From Ignavibacteriales bacterium (lineage in GTDB: Bacteria; Bacteroidota; Ignavibacteria; UBA10030; SZUA-254), in the NCBI GenBank assembly GCA_016218025.1, contig JACRFD010000013.1, positions 1 to 42,234 on the forward strand: a DNA stretch of 42,234 nt, written 5' to 3'. The position numbers and the translations under genes were made by a program. Under the pieces are notes generated by a model. That model saw only the letters and a list, made by a program, of their open reading frames with translations, did no database searches and had not been told where the DNA came from. Shown one piece after another: positions 23,636 through 32,992 of this stretch (position 1 is its first letter; every line of letters begins with the position of its first letter).

Positions 23636-26600
23636 TTACTTAAGAAATACCATTCTACGAACCAACTGATAACTTTTAGAGTTATCAATGACAGAAGTAG
23701 CAAGCAACCGGTAATAGTACACTCCTCCCGCTGACTCCGGTTCCCATCGAAAACGGTAATTGCCGCTTTCTTTTAATCCTTCATCAAGAACTGCGACTTC
23801 TTCACCAAGATTATTAAAGATCGCTAATCTAACAGAGCTTCTTTCCGGCAGTTCATATGAAATGAATGTTTCAGGATTGAATGGATTTGGATAATTATGA
23901 TTGAGTTTAAATTGTTGAGGTTGTTGTACGTCTTTTAACGATTTAACTGAAATAATTATTGAACTTGAGTTAGTTATATTCGTCTCCCCCGCTACCGAAA
24001 GATTATCTTCTTTCGATCCATTTATAATTGAGAATGCATGATTCTTATCTGTAAGGTTCCAACTTAACATTACCGGATAAGCAGATGCTTGGATAGATAT
24101 CGGAAATTCTGTTAACGATTTATCATCAGATAAATACTCAAGATTCGAGTTCGATTTAAATCTCACATCAAAACCATCGCCCGGCGGCAGCGGTGGCAAG
24201 GCATAAGATGATCTTCTATTTTCTAAATCCGAAACAATATATAAAACTTGTCTATTTCCAGCTTTATCTGAAAATGAAAGTACATTTTGATTATTAGGAA
24301 TTTTTTCATCCTGAAAATCTATGTTCGATTTTAAATTTATCATACCGGGATTTAATACCAACTGACAAGCAATTGAAGTTTTAACCCAATATGCTTTTAA
24401 AGGTTCGAGCGTTGTGCTTAAATTGTACGACCCTTGATACTGGAAGAATGGAGAGAGGGTGACGCCCGTGGGTATCGTGAACAACGAACTGACAAGCATC
24501 GGTTGTGTTATGGAACCTACCAGATTCCATCCATCTACAAGGTCTATAGTATCCGAGTTAACAGGATTACCCGCAATTTCAACTGTAACTGAAGAGCCAA
24601 ATTTTATCCAATACCCAGTACCCTGACTTAATATGTCTGCTAAAACATATGATCCGTTATACATATAAGCATTTGAAATACTGGAAGGAAAAAGAGTTTG
24701 TTTAGCTGCATCTGTAACCGAAACTGGTAATGAGATTAAGTTCCACCCGGCATCCACTGTTCCATTAAATAAATATGATGGAAGAAACTGAGTTACCTGC
24801 GAAGAATAATCTGTTTCAATATTGTCTATATTTCGGGCAACAACATCGAGAGTGTATGCTGTTGCTGAATCAAGGTTATTCACCACAATCCCTGTTGTTC
24901 CACCAAACATCTGGAATGTATTCCATATTTTCGTTGAACTTAGTAATCCGTCATTTCGAACGTAAAATGTATCAACAGATTTTATCACTCTTACGGAATA
25001 TTCTGTCACCGAATTATTGCTGTCGGGGTTGATAATTATGCGAAATGAATGTGGAGTTACCTCTTTAATAGAAGGCGAACCTGGTGTTAATGCGAGTGTT
25101 GCTTTTTGAATTGAAGAATAATCGCTCTCACCCACAATATTGAACGCAACAACCCTGTAATAGTATCTATGATTTACTTCTAAACCTGTATCGGTGTAAG
25201 CAGATGAATTTATTCCTAGATTTCCACTTACATTGCTAAAAGGACCTGTTTCACCAACTGATCTATAAACACGGTATCCCTCTTCGTCTGTGGCGTTATC
25301 AACCCACGCTAAAGAGATAGCATTGGGAGTTATCGTAACCGGAGTCAAACTTGTCGGTTGTGCCGGAGGGAACGCAGTGATGAAACTCCATGGAGTATTT
25401 GTTGCGGTTGTTGCACCGGCAGAATTTTTTGCAACTACTTTCCAATAATAAGTTTTTCCGCCATGTAGATTAGTGTAAGAATATGTTGTATTCGAAATGT
25501 TTGAATCTACTTTTATAACCGGTGGATTTATTGTATCCAGATATATATCATATCCCTCTGCATCAAGGGCACTTTGCCAAGATAAGGAACCATTAAGGTT
25601 TTGATTAGTGGAACCGTTGGCAGGTGAAATTAAATTAAATTCGCTCGGTGGATTTAAACTGAGTGTTGTAAAATTCCATAAAGACGACGAAACAGTTTTT
25701 GATCCATTTTTTGCAATTACTTTCCAATAATACTGTTTGCCCTGAACCAAGTTAGTATAAGAATAAGTTGTGTCGGTTTGATTGGTACTAACTATTGTTG
25801 TAGGAGGATTATTTTGATCGAAGTAAAGATCATAACCTGCAGCATTTATCGATGACTGCCATTTAAGTATTCCTGAAATTGTTTGGTTTGTTGCACCGTT
25901 GGATGGTGAAATTAGAATAAATGAACCGACACTTTTTTCGAATTTAAAATTACATGTAACCGGAAGATGATCTGATCCATAATGCAAACCGTTTGCAACA
26001 CTATCGGGAACTGCGCTGTTTGGTAATCGATTGATGCTGTCGTTGAAATGATTCCCATCATTGCCGTATGCCTTATAACTTGAAACAATTGTATTATTAT
26101 CAAGTGAAGAATAAGAAGTTAAAATTATATCAAACCTATCATCCATACCCCCCGTTGAACCTCCACCGAACGCTCTCACACGCGGTGATTGGGTATGAAT
26201 CAATTTGAATGTAGCATTATTATTCCAATCTCCTACGGCATTGATTGGATCTTTACATCGTCCATCGTTATCAGTTTCGCTGCTAATTAATTTCTGAAAG
26301 GCAGGTTCTGTTGAAGTATAAATATTGTAATCACCCATCACCATAAATTTTGTACCGGCAGGTAATGAGTTAAGGTGATTCCTCAATATCGTTGCTTCGG
26401 CAAGCCGGTCGGTCTCAAAACCTGTACTCGCTTTTAAATGAAGCGAATATAATCGTACCGTATCATTTGAAGAGGTCAGTCTAACTACATATTCTGCAAT
26501 ATCTCTGAGAGCAGTAGTGATATATCCAGCACTAACAACTGATGCTTTCCCCGTTTTTAAAAATATATGGTTATCAGTATCAGGACCATCATGAAATGCT

Positions 26601-26902
26601 ATGGTTGTGTATAAACCAGCTTGATAATAATTAAGCACGTTATTTAAAAAAGCAGTAACACCGGAGGAACTTGTCATCTCTTGAACCACAAGTATATCGG
26701 GTTTTACGGAGTGAATGACTCGCCGCATAAAAGGATCTCTGGTGGTATTATCGTTCGGATAATTCAACAGGTTGTAAGATACTATTTTGAGTGTATCGTA
26801 ATTAGTGGCAGCGATATCGGCTGTGATCGCTTGAGTGTAAGATACCGAACGGGTAAAAAACACCAATGCGATGTATAGAACTGTGGGGAGACGGTTCATC
26901 AT
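23636..26902 (-). CDS. Secreted endonuclease/exonuclease/phosphatase-domain protein, T9SS-sorted (1088 aa)
   Basis: Signal peptide 1-25. The EEP domain (about 35-325) has LKIVSYNLLN, VVQEM (catalytic Glu), GDYNIYTS (Asp/Asn), DDRFDIIL, and YGSDHLPV (catalytic Asp-His), the full DNase I/exonuclease III-fold set. Three Fn3-like modules follow, then GWNLISLPV and GWNLVGSI repeats, a LPPLPPGDGFDVRF module and a T9SS sorting domain (NHNYPNPFNPETFI to RRMVFLK). The same C-terminal order is seen in the PHP protein 235 bp downstream, so the two are paralogous in their tails with swapped catalytic heads. Extracellular DNA or phosphoester degradation is likely. Substrate could also be a lipid phosphoester. 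Confidence 0.87.
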   Translation of the reverse strand: MMNRLPTVLYIALVFFTRSVSYTQAITADIAATNYDTLKIVSYNLLNYPNDNTTRDPFMRRVIHSVKPDILVVQEMTSSSGVTAFLNNVLNYYQAGLYTTIAFHDGPDTDNHIFLKTGKASVVSAGYITTALRDIAEYVVRLTSSNDTVRLYSLHLKASTGFETDRLAEATILRNHLNSLPAGTKFMVMGDYNIYTSTEPAFQKLISSETDNDGRCKDPINAVGDWNNNATFKLIHTQSPRVRAFGGGSTGGMDDRFDIILTSYSSLDNNTIVSSYKAYGNDGNHFNDSINRLPNSAVPDSVANGLHYGSDHLPVTCNFKFEKSVGSFILISPSNGATNQTISGILKWQSSINAAGYDLYFDQNNPPTTIVSTNQTDTTYSYTNLVQGKQYYWKVIAKNGSKTVSSSLWNFTTLSLNPPSEFNLISPANGSTNQNLNGSLSWQSALDAEGYDIYLDTINPPVIKVDSNISNTTYSYTNLHGGKTYYWKVVAKNSAGATTATNTPWSFITAFPPAQPTSLTPVTITPNAISLAWVDNATDEEGYRVYRSVGETGPFSNVSGNLGINSSAYTDTGLEVNHRYYYRVVAFNIVGESDYSSIQKATLALTPGSPSIKEVTPHSFRIIINPDSNNSVTEYSVRVIKSVDTFYVRNDGLLSSTKIWNTFQMFGGTTGIVVNNLDSATAYTLDVVARNIDNIETDYSSQVTQFLPSYLFNGTVDAGWNLISLPVSVTDAAKQTLFPSSISNAYMYNGSYVLADILSQGTGYWIKFGSSVTVEIAGNPVNSDTIDLVDGWNLVGSITQPMLVSSLFTIPTGVTLSPFFQYQGSYNLSTTLEPLKAYWVKTSIACQLVLNPGMINLKSNIDFQDEKIPNNQNVLSFSDKAGNRQVLYIVSDLENRRSSYALPPLPPGDGFDVRFKSNSNLEYLSDDKSLTEFPISIQASAYPVMLSWNLTDKNHAFSIINGSKEDNLSVAGETNITNSSSIIISVKSLKDVQQPQQFKLNHNYPNPFNPETFISYELPERSSVRLAIFNNLGEEVAVLDEGLKESGNYRFRWEPESAGGVYYYRLLATSVIDNSKSYQLVRRMVFLK

Positions 26903-27060
26903 CTGAAATATTGAGCTTTATTTTAAAATATGCTTTACTAAAATATCGAAAATAATCGATAAAAACAATGTGATTTTGGGTAACATTTCATTATTAGATG
27001 CAATTTTGAGGAAATCGATACTTTTTTGTATACTTGTTTTCATTTGAAATGGAAACGTAT

Positions 27061-27540
27061 ATGCTCAACGAAAAAGATCATGAATATTGGATGGAAATTG
27101 CATTCCGGGAAGCTGAAATTGCAAACAAACGGAAAGAAGTTCCGGTAGGTGCTATAATCGTCCATAACGGTACTGTTATTGGAAAAGGTTCAAATCAAAT
27201 TGAAATGCTTCAAGACCCGACTGCACATGCAGAAATGATTGCAATTACTGCGGCAGCATCTCATCTTCAAACCAGGCGATTAGAAAAATGCACGATGTAT
27301 GTTACACTTGAACCATGCCCCATGTGTGCGGGTGCGATAGTATTAGCAAGAATACCCTTGTTGATTTTTGGTGCTTATGATCCCAAAGCCGGTGCATGTT
27401 CTTCGTTATATACAATTACTAATGATACCCGATTAAATCACAGAGTTCATACAATCGGAGGTGTTCTCGAAGCAAAATGCAGCGGAATAATTACAGATTT
27501 TTTTCTGACAAAAAGGAAACTTAAAGCAAAAAACTTTTAA
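27061..27540 (+). CDS. tadA: tRNA-specific adenosine deaminase
   Basis: Converts adenosine 34 to inosine in tRNA-Arg(ACG). Zinc motif HAE (about residues 55-57; Glu is the proton shuttle) and PCPMCAGA (about 85-92) are both intact, followed by the family-typical [11 protein letters not shown] choose the ATG at 27061, preceded by GGAAA; an ATG at 27049 and a TTG at 27034 are in frame but lack a ribosome binding site. The 159 residues fit the family. Its stop overlaps that of the convergent prfA within one TTAA palindrome. Confidence 0.9.
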   Translation: MLNEKDHEYWMEIAFREAEIANKRKEVPVGAIIVHNGTVIGKGSNQIEMLQDPTAHAEMIAITAAASHLQTRRLEKCTMYVTLEPCPMCAGAIVLARIPLLIFGAYDPKAGACSSLYTITNDTRLNHRVHTIGGVLEAKCSGIITDFFLTKRKLKAKNF

Positions 27541-28607
27541 TCACTTGCTTCCTGAAGTTTTTCAGCTCTATCTGCCAGCTTCAACTGTTCTATTACATCA
27601 TCCAATTTACCGTCGATTATTTCATTCAAATTATAGAGTGTCAAACTTATACGATGATCGGTCAAACGGTTTTGTGGAAAGTTATATGTCCGTATTTTAT
27701 CGCTGCGATCTCCGCTTTTCACCATTGAACGCCGCTGGGCGCTCATGGATGCTTTTTGTTCCTGCTCTTTAATTTCATATAATTTTGACCGAAGCATTTT
27801 CATCGCCCTTTCCCTGTTCTGAAATTGCGAACGCTCTTGCTGGCAAGCCACAACTATCCCGGAAGGTTTATGTGTAATCCGAACAGCCGTCTCAACCTTG
27901 TTTACATTTTGGCCCCCCTTACCGCCGGCACGGTAAGTATCAAATTGTAAATCGGCAGGATTTATTTCAATCTCCACATCTTCCACTTCGGGGAGAACTG
28001 CAACGGTTGCCGCCGAAGTATGCACCCGACCTTGTGCTTCTGTTGTCGGAACTCTTTGCACGCGATGAACACCGCTTTCAAATTTCAACGCTCCATATGC
28101 ACCCGTTCCTTTAAGGGAAAATATGACCTCCTTAAATCCTCCTAAACCGGTATCGTTCCAATCTATCAGTTCGGTTTTCCATCCTGCACGCTCTGCATAT
28201 CTTGTATACATCCGGTACAAATCAGAAGCAAACAGGGCTGCTTCATCGCCCCCGGTTCCGGCGCGTACTTCGACTATACAATCTTTGGTATCGTTAGGAT
28301 CCTTTGGTATTAGAAGAACTTTTAATTCTTCTTCAATTTTTTTTAAGAGAATGTCCGCATCCGCATATTCTGACCCGGCTAATTCCCGTAATTCCAAATC
28401 CTGTTCATTTTCGGAAAGATTTTTCAGATTCTTAACATCAATTTGAACCTTTTTAAACTCAAGATATTTTTTAACTATCTCTGTTTTCTCACTATGTTCT
28501 TTGCTAAGTTCCCGATATTTTTCTTGATTCGAAATAACTTCAGGCTCTGATAATTGATTCGTAATTTCATTATAATAATCAATCAGCTTTTCAAGTTTTT
28601 CAAACAT
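27537..28607 (-). CDS. prfA: Peptide chain release factor 1
   Basis: Class I release factor reading UAA and [15 protein letters not shown] carries the PxT codon-reading tripeptide (about 187-189; the middle Ala of the textbook PAT is Thr here). [10 protein letters not shown] carries the GGQ peptidyl-transfer loop at about 233. Length 356 matches the family. The DUF1385 gene lies 36 bp upstream on the same strand, an arrangement known from other bacteria, so they are probably one operon. The convergent tadA ends in the same TTAA. Confidence 0.93.
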   Translation of the reverse strand: MFEKLEKLIDYYNEITNQLSEPEVISNQEKYRELSKEHSEKTEIVKKYLEFKKVQIDVKNLKNLSENEQDLELRELAGSEYADADILLKKIEEELKVLLIPKDPNDTKDCIVEVRAGTGGDEAALFASDLYRMYTRYAERAGWKTELIDWNDTGLGGFKEVIFSLKGTGAYGALKFESGVHRVQRVPTTEAQGRVHTSAATVAVLPEVEDVEIEINPADLQFDTYRAGGKGGQNVNKVETAVRITHKPSGIVVACQQERSQFQNRERAMKMLRSKLYEIKEQEQKASMSAQRRSMVKSGDRSDKIRTYNFPQNRLTDHRISLTLYNLNEIIDGKLDDVIEQLKLADRAEKLQEASD

Positions 28608-28643
28608 ACTTTACCGTCTCTGACTTTCTCCAGTCGTTTTTAA

Positions 28644-29657
28644 TTATTTTGCAATAAGTTCAGATACGTTCTGAATATATTTCACAGGTTTAACCTCATC
28701 CAAATCCAGAGCCGCTCTTAATGCAATCAAGGCAACTTCCAACTGCTCCTGGTTTGGTTCTTTTGTCGTGATGCGCTGCATCCACAACCCCGGCGCAACT
28801 AATATTCTTCCGATGAATGTATCGGTTTTTTTCGATGACCATCTGATAAATTCATAAGATACACCACCCACCAGCGGGACTAAAGGGAGATGCGTCATTA
28901 ATCGTATTGGAAGGGTAAGTTTCCCAAGCCATAAAATCAAGAACGAATCTATAACCGAAAATAATAACATCGATGCCAATGCTACAATCAAAATAAAACT
29001 CGTTCCACATCTTGGATGAAACCTGCTTGAATACTTTGCCGATTCCAAAGTAATTTCTTTGGAAGATTCGAACGACATTACCGCTTTATGCTCACCGCCG
29101 TGGTATTCGAACAATCTTTTTACATCCTTCATCAACGAAATTCCCAACAAGTATAGCAACAAGATCGATAACCGTATGCCGCCTGCAATAATATTAAACC
29201 AGAATGCATCTTGTTCTACATCAAACAATTTTGTAGTGATAAATAACGGAGTAATAAAGAAAATCGCAACACCCATCAAGAGCGCAAATATTACCGTTAG
29301 GCTGAGTCGTAAATTACTTGCAGATTTTTTTTTCTTTACTGTTCCTCCATTATTACGTTCTTTTTCATCAAGATCGTGCATCGCAATTTCGGCAGAGAAA
29401 TTCAATGTTTCTATTCCAATAAACATCATTTCCACAAGACCTGCTGCGCCGCGTAAAATGGGAAGCTTAAAAAATTTATACTTTTCACCGAGAGATTTAT
29501 ACTCCCGTTTTCTTACTAAAACATCACCATTCGACCGTCTCACAGCGGTTGCAATCTTTTTAGGTCCCCTCATCATAACACCTTCAATTACTGCCTGACC
29601 ACCAACCTGCAACGGTTTATTGGGATCAAATTTTATATTTTTTTGATTATCCGACAA
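28644..29657 (-). CDS. DUF1385 membrane protein (YqhQ-like, 337 aa)
   Basis: QVGGQAVIEGVMMRGP (residues 16-31) is the family signature; several membrane helices follow (about 115-140, 155-175, 225-250) with the conserved YHGGEHKAVMSFE and RFHPRCGTSF motifs. Function is unknown in general. The start is TTG at 29655-29657, with AAGGA eight bases upstream. It precedes prfA by 36 bp on the same strand. Confidence 0.85.
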   Translation of the reverse strand: MSDNQKNIKFDPNKPLQVGGQAVIEGVMMRGPKKIATAVRRSNGDVLVRKREYKSLGEKYKFFKLPILRGAAGLVEMMFIGIETLNFSAEIAMHDLDEKERNNGGTVKKKKSASNLRLSLTVIFALLMGVAIFFITPLFITTKLFDVEQDAFWFNIIAGGIRLSILLLYLLGISLMKDVKRLFEYHGGEHKAVMSFESSKEITLESAKYSSRFHPRCGTSFILIVALASMLLFSVIDSFLILWLGKLTLPIRLMTHLPLVPLVGGVSYEFIRWSSKKTDTFIGRILVAPGLWMQRITTKEPNQEQLEVALIALRAALDLDEVKPVKYIQNVSELIAK

Positions 29658-29965
29658 TTTAAATCCTTTTTCTGATTAATAATAGATTTGATTCATAACA
29701 TCATCAGCAGACTCTGACAGAATTTTCGAGCATTCTGAATCATATACATCATTAATATAACTTTTTATTCTGGCGTGTGCAAAGAAGCAATCTTTCGATC
29801 ATTGATAAATTCTTAAAATTAGAATATATCTTCATATAAAGAAGTCATCCCATAACGACTAATCAATCTCGTAAGTAATATTTTTCCTCCCGCACATATG
29901 GCACTTAAAATCAAATAAAAATGTTTTAGATATTAAGTCCAAAAAGTTATGAATGGAGATCAACT
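29658..29965. other. Divergent intergenic region without a recognised element
   Basis: About 310 bp between the divergent DUF1385 and cupredoxin genes, so it must hold promoters for both. No convincing -35/-10 pair, terminator, tRNA or repeat was found by eye. Confidence 0.4.
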
Positions 29966-30598
29966 ATGAAACAACTAATTTTATTTTTTACATTATTCAT
30001 TGTACTAATAACATCAAGTTTTTCTACAACACATATAATCACAAATTCCGGTTTTACTTTTACGCCCAGTTCCATCACTATCACCGTTGGGGACACGGTT
30101 GTTTTTTCTCTGGCATCGATCCATGACGTGATTGAAGTAAATCAAGCAACATGGAATGCAAACGGTACCACATCCAACGGCGGATTCGTTTTAGGTTTTG
30201 GAGGTGGGACGCTGGTAATCCAATCTGCAGGAATTCATTATTACATTTGTGGAACACATGCAACATTAGGAATGAAAGGTATAATTACGGTAAACCCTGC
30301 CACCGGCATAATCGAAAACAATAATTCTGTTGTGAGAGAATTTAAATTGAATCAGAATTACCCAAATCCATTTAATCCATCCACAAAAATAAATTTTTCA
30401 TTATCACGGGAAGAAAAAATTAGTTTGAAAATTTTTAACCTTCTAGGTGCCGAAGTTACTACCTTGATCAATGCAAAAATGCTCCCGGGGAACTACACGG
30501 CTGAATGGAATTCTGAAAATAATCCGGGCGGAATTTACTTTTACCAATTAAGAACGAGCACAGACATGGAGACGCGTAGGATGACATTGTTGAAATGA
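29966..30598 (+). CDS. Cupredoxin (plastocyanin-like) protein with T9SS sorting domain (210 aa)
   Basis: Signal peptide 1-20. Residues 22-110 form a blue-copper domain with His53 (SIHDVIEV), then Cys95, His98 and Met103 in YYICGTHATLGMKG, the full type-1 copper ligand set. A linker leads to the T9SS domain (LNQNYPNPFNPSTKI to MTLLK). GGAG precedes the ATG. It should carry electrons or copper at the cell surface; a cupredoxin joined directly to a T9SS tag is a compact two-domain design. No redox partner is next to it, though the Fe-S/DUF362 locus lies in the same window. Confidence 0.87.
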   Translation: MKQLILFFTLFIVLITSSFSTTHIITNSGFTFTPSSITITVGDTVVFSLASIHDVIEVNQATWNANGTTSNGGFVLGFGGGTLVIQSAGIHYYICGTHATLGMKGIITVNPATGIIENNNSVVREFKLNQNYPNPFNPSTKINFSLSREEKISLKIFNLLGAEVTTLINAKMLPGNYTAEWNSENNPGGIYFYQLRTSTDMETRRMTLLK

Positions 30599-30670
30599 GG
30601 AAACGGCAAAGAAAGGTTCTATATTCAGTTTTTTAGGAGATTCATCCTCTTAGATTAATTTTTTGAAATC

Positions 30671-30699
30671 TTGACAAATTTTGCCTACATTAGTAACAG
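30671..30699 (+). promoter_or_regulatory. Possible promoter overlapping the nusB 5' region
   Basis: TTGACA (30671-30676) with TAACAG 17 bases later (30694-30699) sits directly before the likely ATG at 30701. If real, initiation would fall at or just after the ATG, which conflicts with this start; a leaderless transcript from another -10 is possible. No Shine-Dalgarno is visible. Confidence 0.3.
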
Positions 30700-30700
30700 T

Positions 30701-31210
30701 ATGGCAACTTTTAAACGAAGATTGGTCCGCGAAAAGGTTCTTCAAGCATTATATGCATATGAAATGTCGAAAGAACCTATAACAGATGTGATTGAAAATA
30801 TTTTTGGCGAAATAAAAAAATCGCACGATGATTTCGATTTTGCTAAAAGACTGATCAATGAAGTAGTCCGGCATAACGACGAAATTGAAAAGATCATCAT
30901 AAACAAAGTAGCTCACTGGGAATTTGACCGGATTGCATACATCGATAAAATTTTATTAAGGATGGGAATATGCGAACTTCTTTACTTTCCCGAAATCCCT
31001 CCGAAAGTCACCATCAATGAGTCTATCGAGATAGCTAAGAATTTCAGCACCGATCAGAGTGGTAAGTTCATAAACGGAATACTCGATGCCCTTCTGGAAG
31101 ATTTTAAAAAATCAAAAATTCTGGTAAAAAAAGGGAGAGGATTAATTGATGATTCCAACCCGGTAGAAATAAGCCACCAACAAAAAATTCCTCCCAAAGA
31201 GAAGCAGTAA
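30701..31210 (+). CDS. nusB: Transcription antitermination protein NusB
   Basis: All-helical RNA-binding partner of NusE (S10) in rRNA antitermination. Family wording is clear: RREKVLQALYAYE-like start (RLVREKVLQALYAYEMS), WEFDRIAYIDKILLRMGICELLYF and PPKVTINESIEIAKNFSTDQSGKFINGILD. I choose ATG 30701 because the longer TTG start at 30671 coincides with a -35-like hexamer and adds unrelated residues. A polar tail of about 30 residues exceeds the usual length. It is 14 bp before the transporter gene on the same strand. Confidence 0.9.
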   Translation: MATFKRRLVREKVLQALYAYEMSKEPITDVIENIFGEIKKSHDDFDFAKRLINEVVRHNDEIEKIIINKVAHWEFDRIAYIDKILLRMGICELLYFPEIPPKVTINESIEIAKNFSTDQSGKFINGILDALLEDFKKSKILVKKGRGLIDDSNPVEISHQQKIPPKEKQ

Positions 31211-31224
31211 TTTAAATTTCGTTA

Positions 31225-32451
31225 ATGAATAACAGGTCAAAAATTTTTGCATGGACACTTTTTGATTTTGCTAATACGTCCTTCTCTGTAATTATTGTCA
31301 CTGTAATCTACTCAAGATATTTTACTAACATTGTCAGCGGCGGTCAGCGTATACTTTGGGGATTAGCCGTCAGCATATCGATGATAATCGCTGCAATTTT
31401 ATCGCCACCATTAGGTGCTGCCGCAGATTCCGGGCACAAAAGGAAAAGATATCTTCTTTCATTCACGCTCATTTCAATTATCTGCACAGCATTACTTTTT
31501 TTTATACAACCCGGAATGATCTTTCTGGGTATTTTATTATTTGTTCTTGCAAATGTTGGTTTTGAAGGTGGCATCGTTTTCTATGATGCTTTTTTACCGG
31601 GAATAACCTCAAAAAAATCATACGGAAGAGTGTCGGGATACGGATTTGCAATGGGTTACCTCGGCGCTCTTTTTGTACTTGTGATTGTCGCTCTGATACT
31701 CCCCGAACAAACTGCCCCCGAGTATTATTTTTTCGTTAGATTATCTTTTGTGGTAGCAGCATTGATTTTTTTGATTTTTTCAATTCCTCTTTTTTTATTT
31801 GTCCCTGAAACTAAAGCTGAAGTAACGCGACCATCATTCTCCATCGGATTCACACAATCAAAAAAAACATTCAGGGCTATTTTTATCGAAAAACAATTTC
31901 CTGACATCGCATTGTTTTTAATATCATTTTTCTTATATAACGATGGAATATTGACCGTAATTTCGTTTGCTGCAATTTTTGCGGAAAATATACTTAAGAT
32001 GAGTGACAAGGAAATCATTGCATTTTTCGCGGTTGTTCAAACCAGCGCTATTATCGGATCTATCGTTTTCGGAACTATTACCGATAAAATCGGTCCAAAA
32101 AAAACTATCTCCATCACACTTATTTTGTGGATCGGCATTTCAATAGCGGCATACTTTATTCAAACAGTCGCTCTATTTTACATCGTTGCGTTAACGGCAG
32201 GGATCGCAATCGGCTCTTCACAATCAGCCAGTAGAAGCATGATGGCATTGCTGACTCCACGTGAACGCGAAGCGGAATTTTTCGGATTTTACGACGGCCT
32301 ATGCGGTAAAGCAAGTGCGGTAATAGGACCTCTTATTTATGGCATCATTGCCGATTTAACAAACGAGCATGCCGCCGCCGCGTCCATCGGGATATTTTTT
32401 ATTATCGGCTTTATAGTACTTCAGCGAGTGAAAGAACCTGTCAGGATTTAG
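31225..32451 (+). CDS. MFS transporter, UMF1/Atg22-like (408 aa)
   Basis: About twelve membrane segments. The start WTLFDFANTSFSVIIVTVIY is the UMF1-family opening, and GAAADSGHKRKRYL is the inter-helix 2-3 motif of the superfamily; GTITDKIGPKKT repeats it in the second half. SQSASRSMMALLTP is another conserved motif. Substrate unknown; Atg22 relatives export amino acids. It follows nusB by 14 bp and has no Shine-Dalgarno. Confidence 0.85.
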   Translation: MNNRSKIFAWTLFDFANTSFSVIIVTVIYSRYFTNIVSGGQRILWGLAVSISMIIAAILSPPLGAAADSGHKRKRYLLSFTLISIICTALLFFIQPGMIFLGILLFVLANVGFEGGIVFYDAFLPGITSKKSYGRVSGYGFAMGYLGALFVLVIVALILPEQTAPEYYFFVRLSFVVAALIFLIFSIPLFLFVPETKAEVTRPSFSIGFTQSKKTFRAIFIEKQFPDIALFLISFFLYNDGILTVISFAAIFAENILKMSDKEIIAFFAVVQTSAIIGSIVFGTITDKIGPKKTISITLILWIGISIAAYFIQTVALFYIVALTAGIAIGSSQSASRSMMALLTPREREAEFFGFYDGLCGKASAVIGPLIYGIIADLTNEHAAAASIGIFFIIGFIVLQRVKEPVRI

Positions 32452-32543
32452 AATTATTTCCCGACTGAATACCATATTTTTACGGAATGTTTTTTTTATT
32501 TAACTTGTTATAATCGATTCAACTACATGTATATTTTTTAAAG

Positions 32544-32990
32544 ATGAATAAGTTCATTATAATAATATTTGCTTTAATCATACTCACAATTTCTTCAACT
32601 TTTTCTAATGATCAGGGGAAGAAAAATGATATGGTTGATGTTCAAATAAAACTAAAACAAAATGAATTACCTGCAGGCTCAACAGGCGAAATCGAGATAA
32701 AATTCAAACCTAAAAAAGATATCCATATTAATTTTGAACCTCCGATTTCGGTTAAATTCGACAGTTCTTCATTATTTTCGAAAGTCGAGAAATTAAATGT
32801 TCCCCGGAAACCTAAAGAGGAATATTTAAATACATCAAAACCAGTAACTCAAAAATTCACATTATCAAAAAATATCCACCCCGGAAAACAGACCGTGAAA
32901 GGCACACTTATATACTTTTATTGTTCCGGTTCCGATGGTTGGTGCAGCAGGTTTAAATATCCGTTTGAGGTAACACTGAAAATCAAATAA
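32544..32990 (+). CDS. Secreted DsbD-alpha-like domain protein (148 aa)
   Basis: Signal peptide about 1-22. The rest is a beta-sandwich-like domain with a Cys pair in YFYCSGSDGWCSRF, placed like the redox cysteines of the N-terminal domain of DsbD. The membrane and thioredoxin parts of DsbD are missing, so it may pass or receive reductant to or from a separate protein. Assignment rests on pattern and position. lpxH starts two bases after the stop. Confidence 0.6.
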   Translation: MNKFIIIIFALIILTISSTFSNDQGKKNDMVDVQIKLKQNELPAGSTGEIEIKFKPKKDIHINFEPPISVKFDSSSLFSKVEKLNVPRKPKEEYLNTSKPVTQKFTLSKNIHPGKQTVKGTLIYFYCSGSDGWCSRFKYPFEVTLKIK

Positions 32991-32992
32991 CG

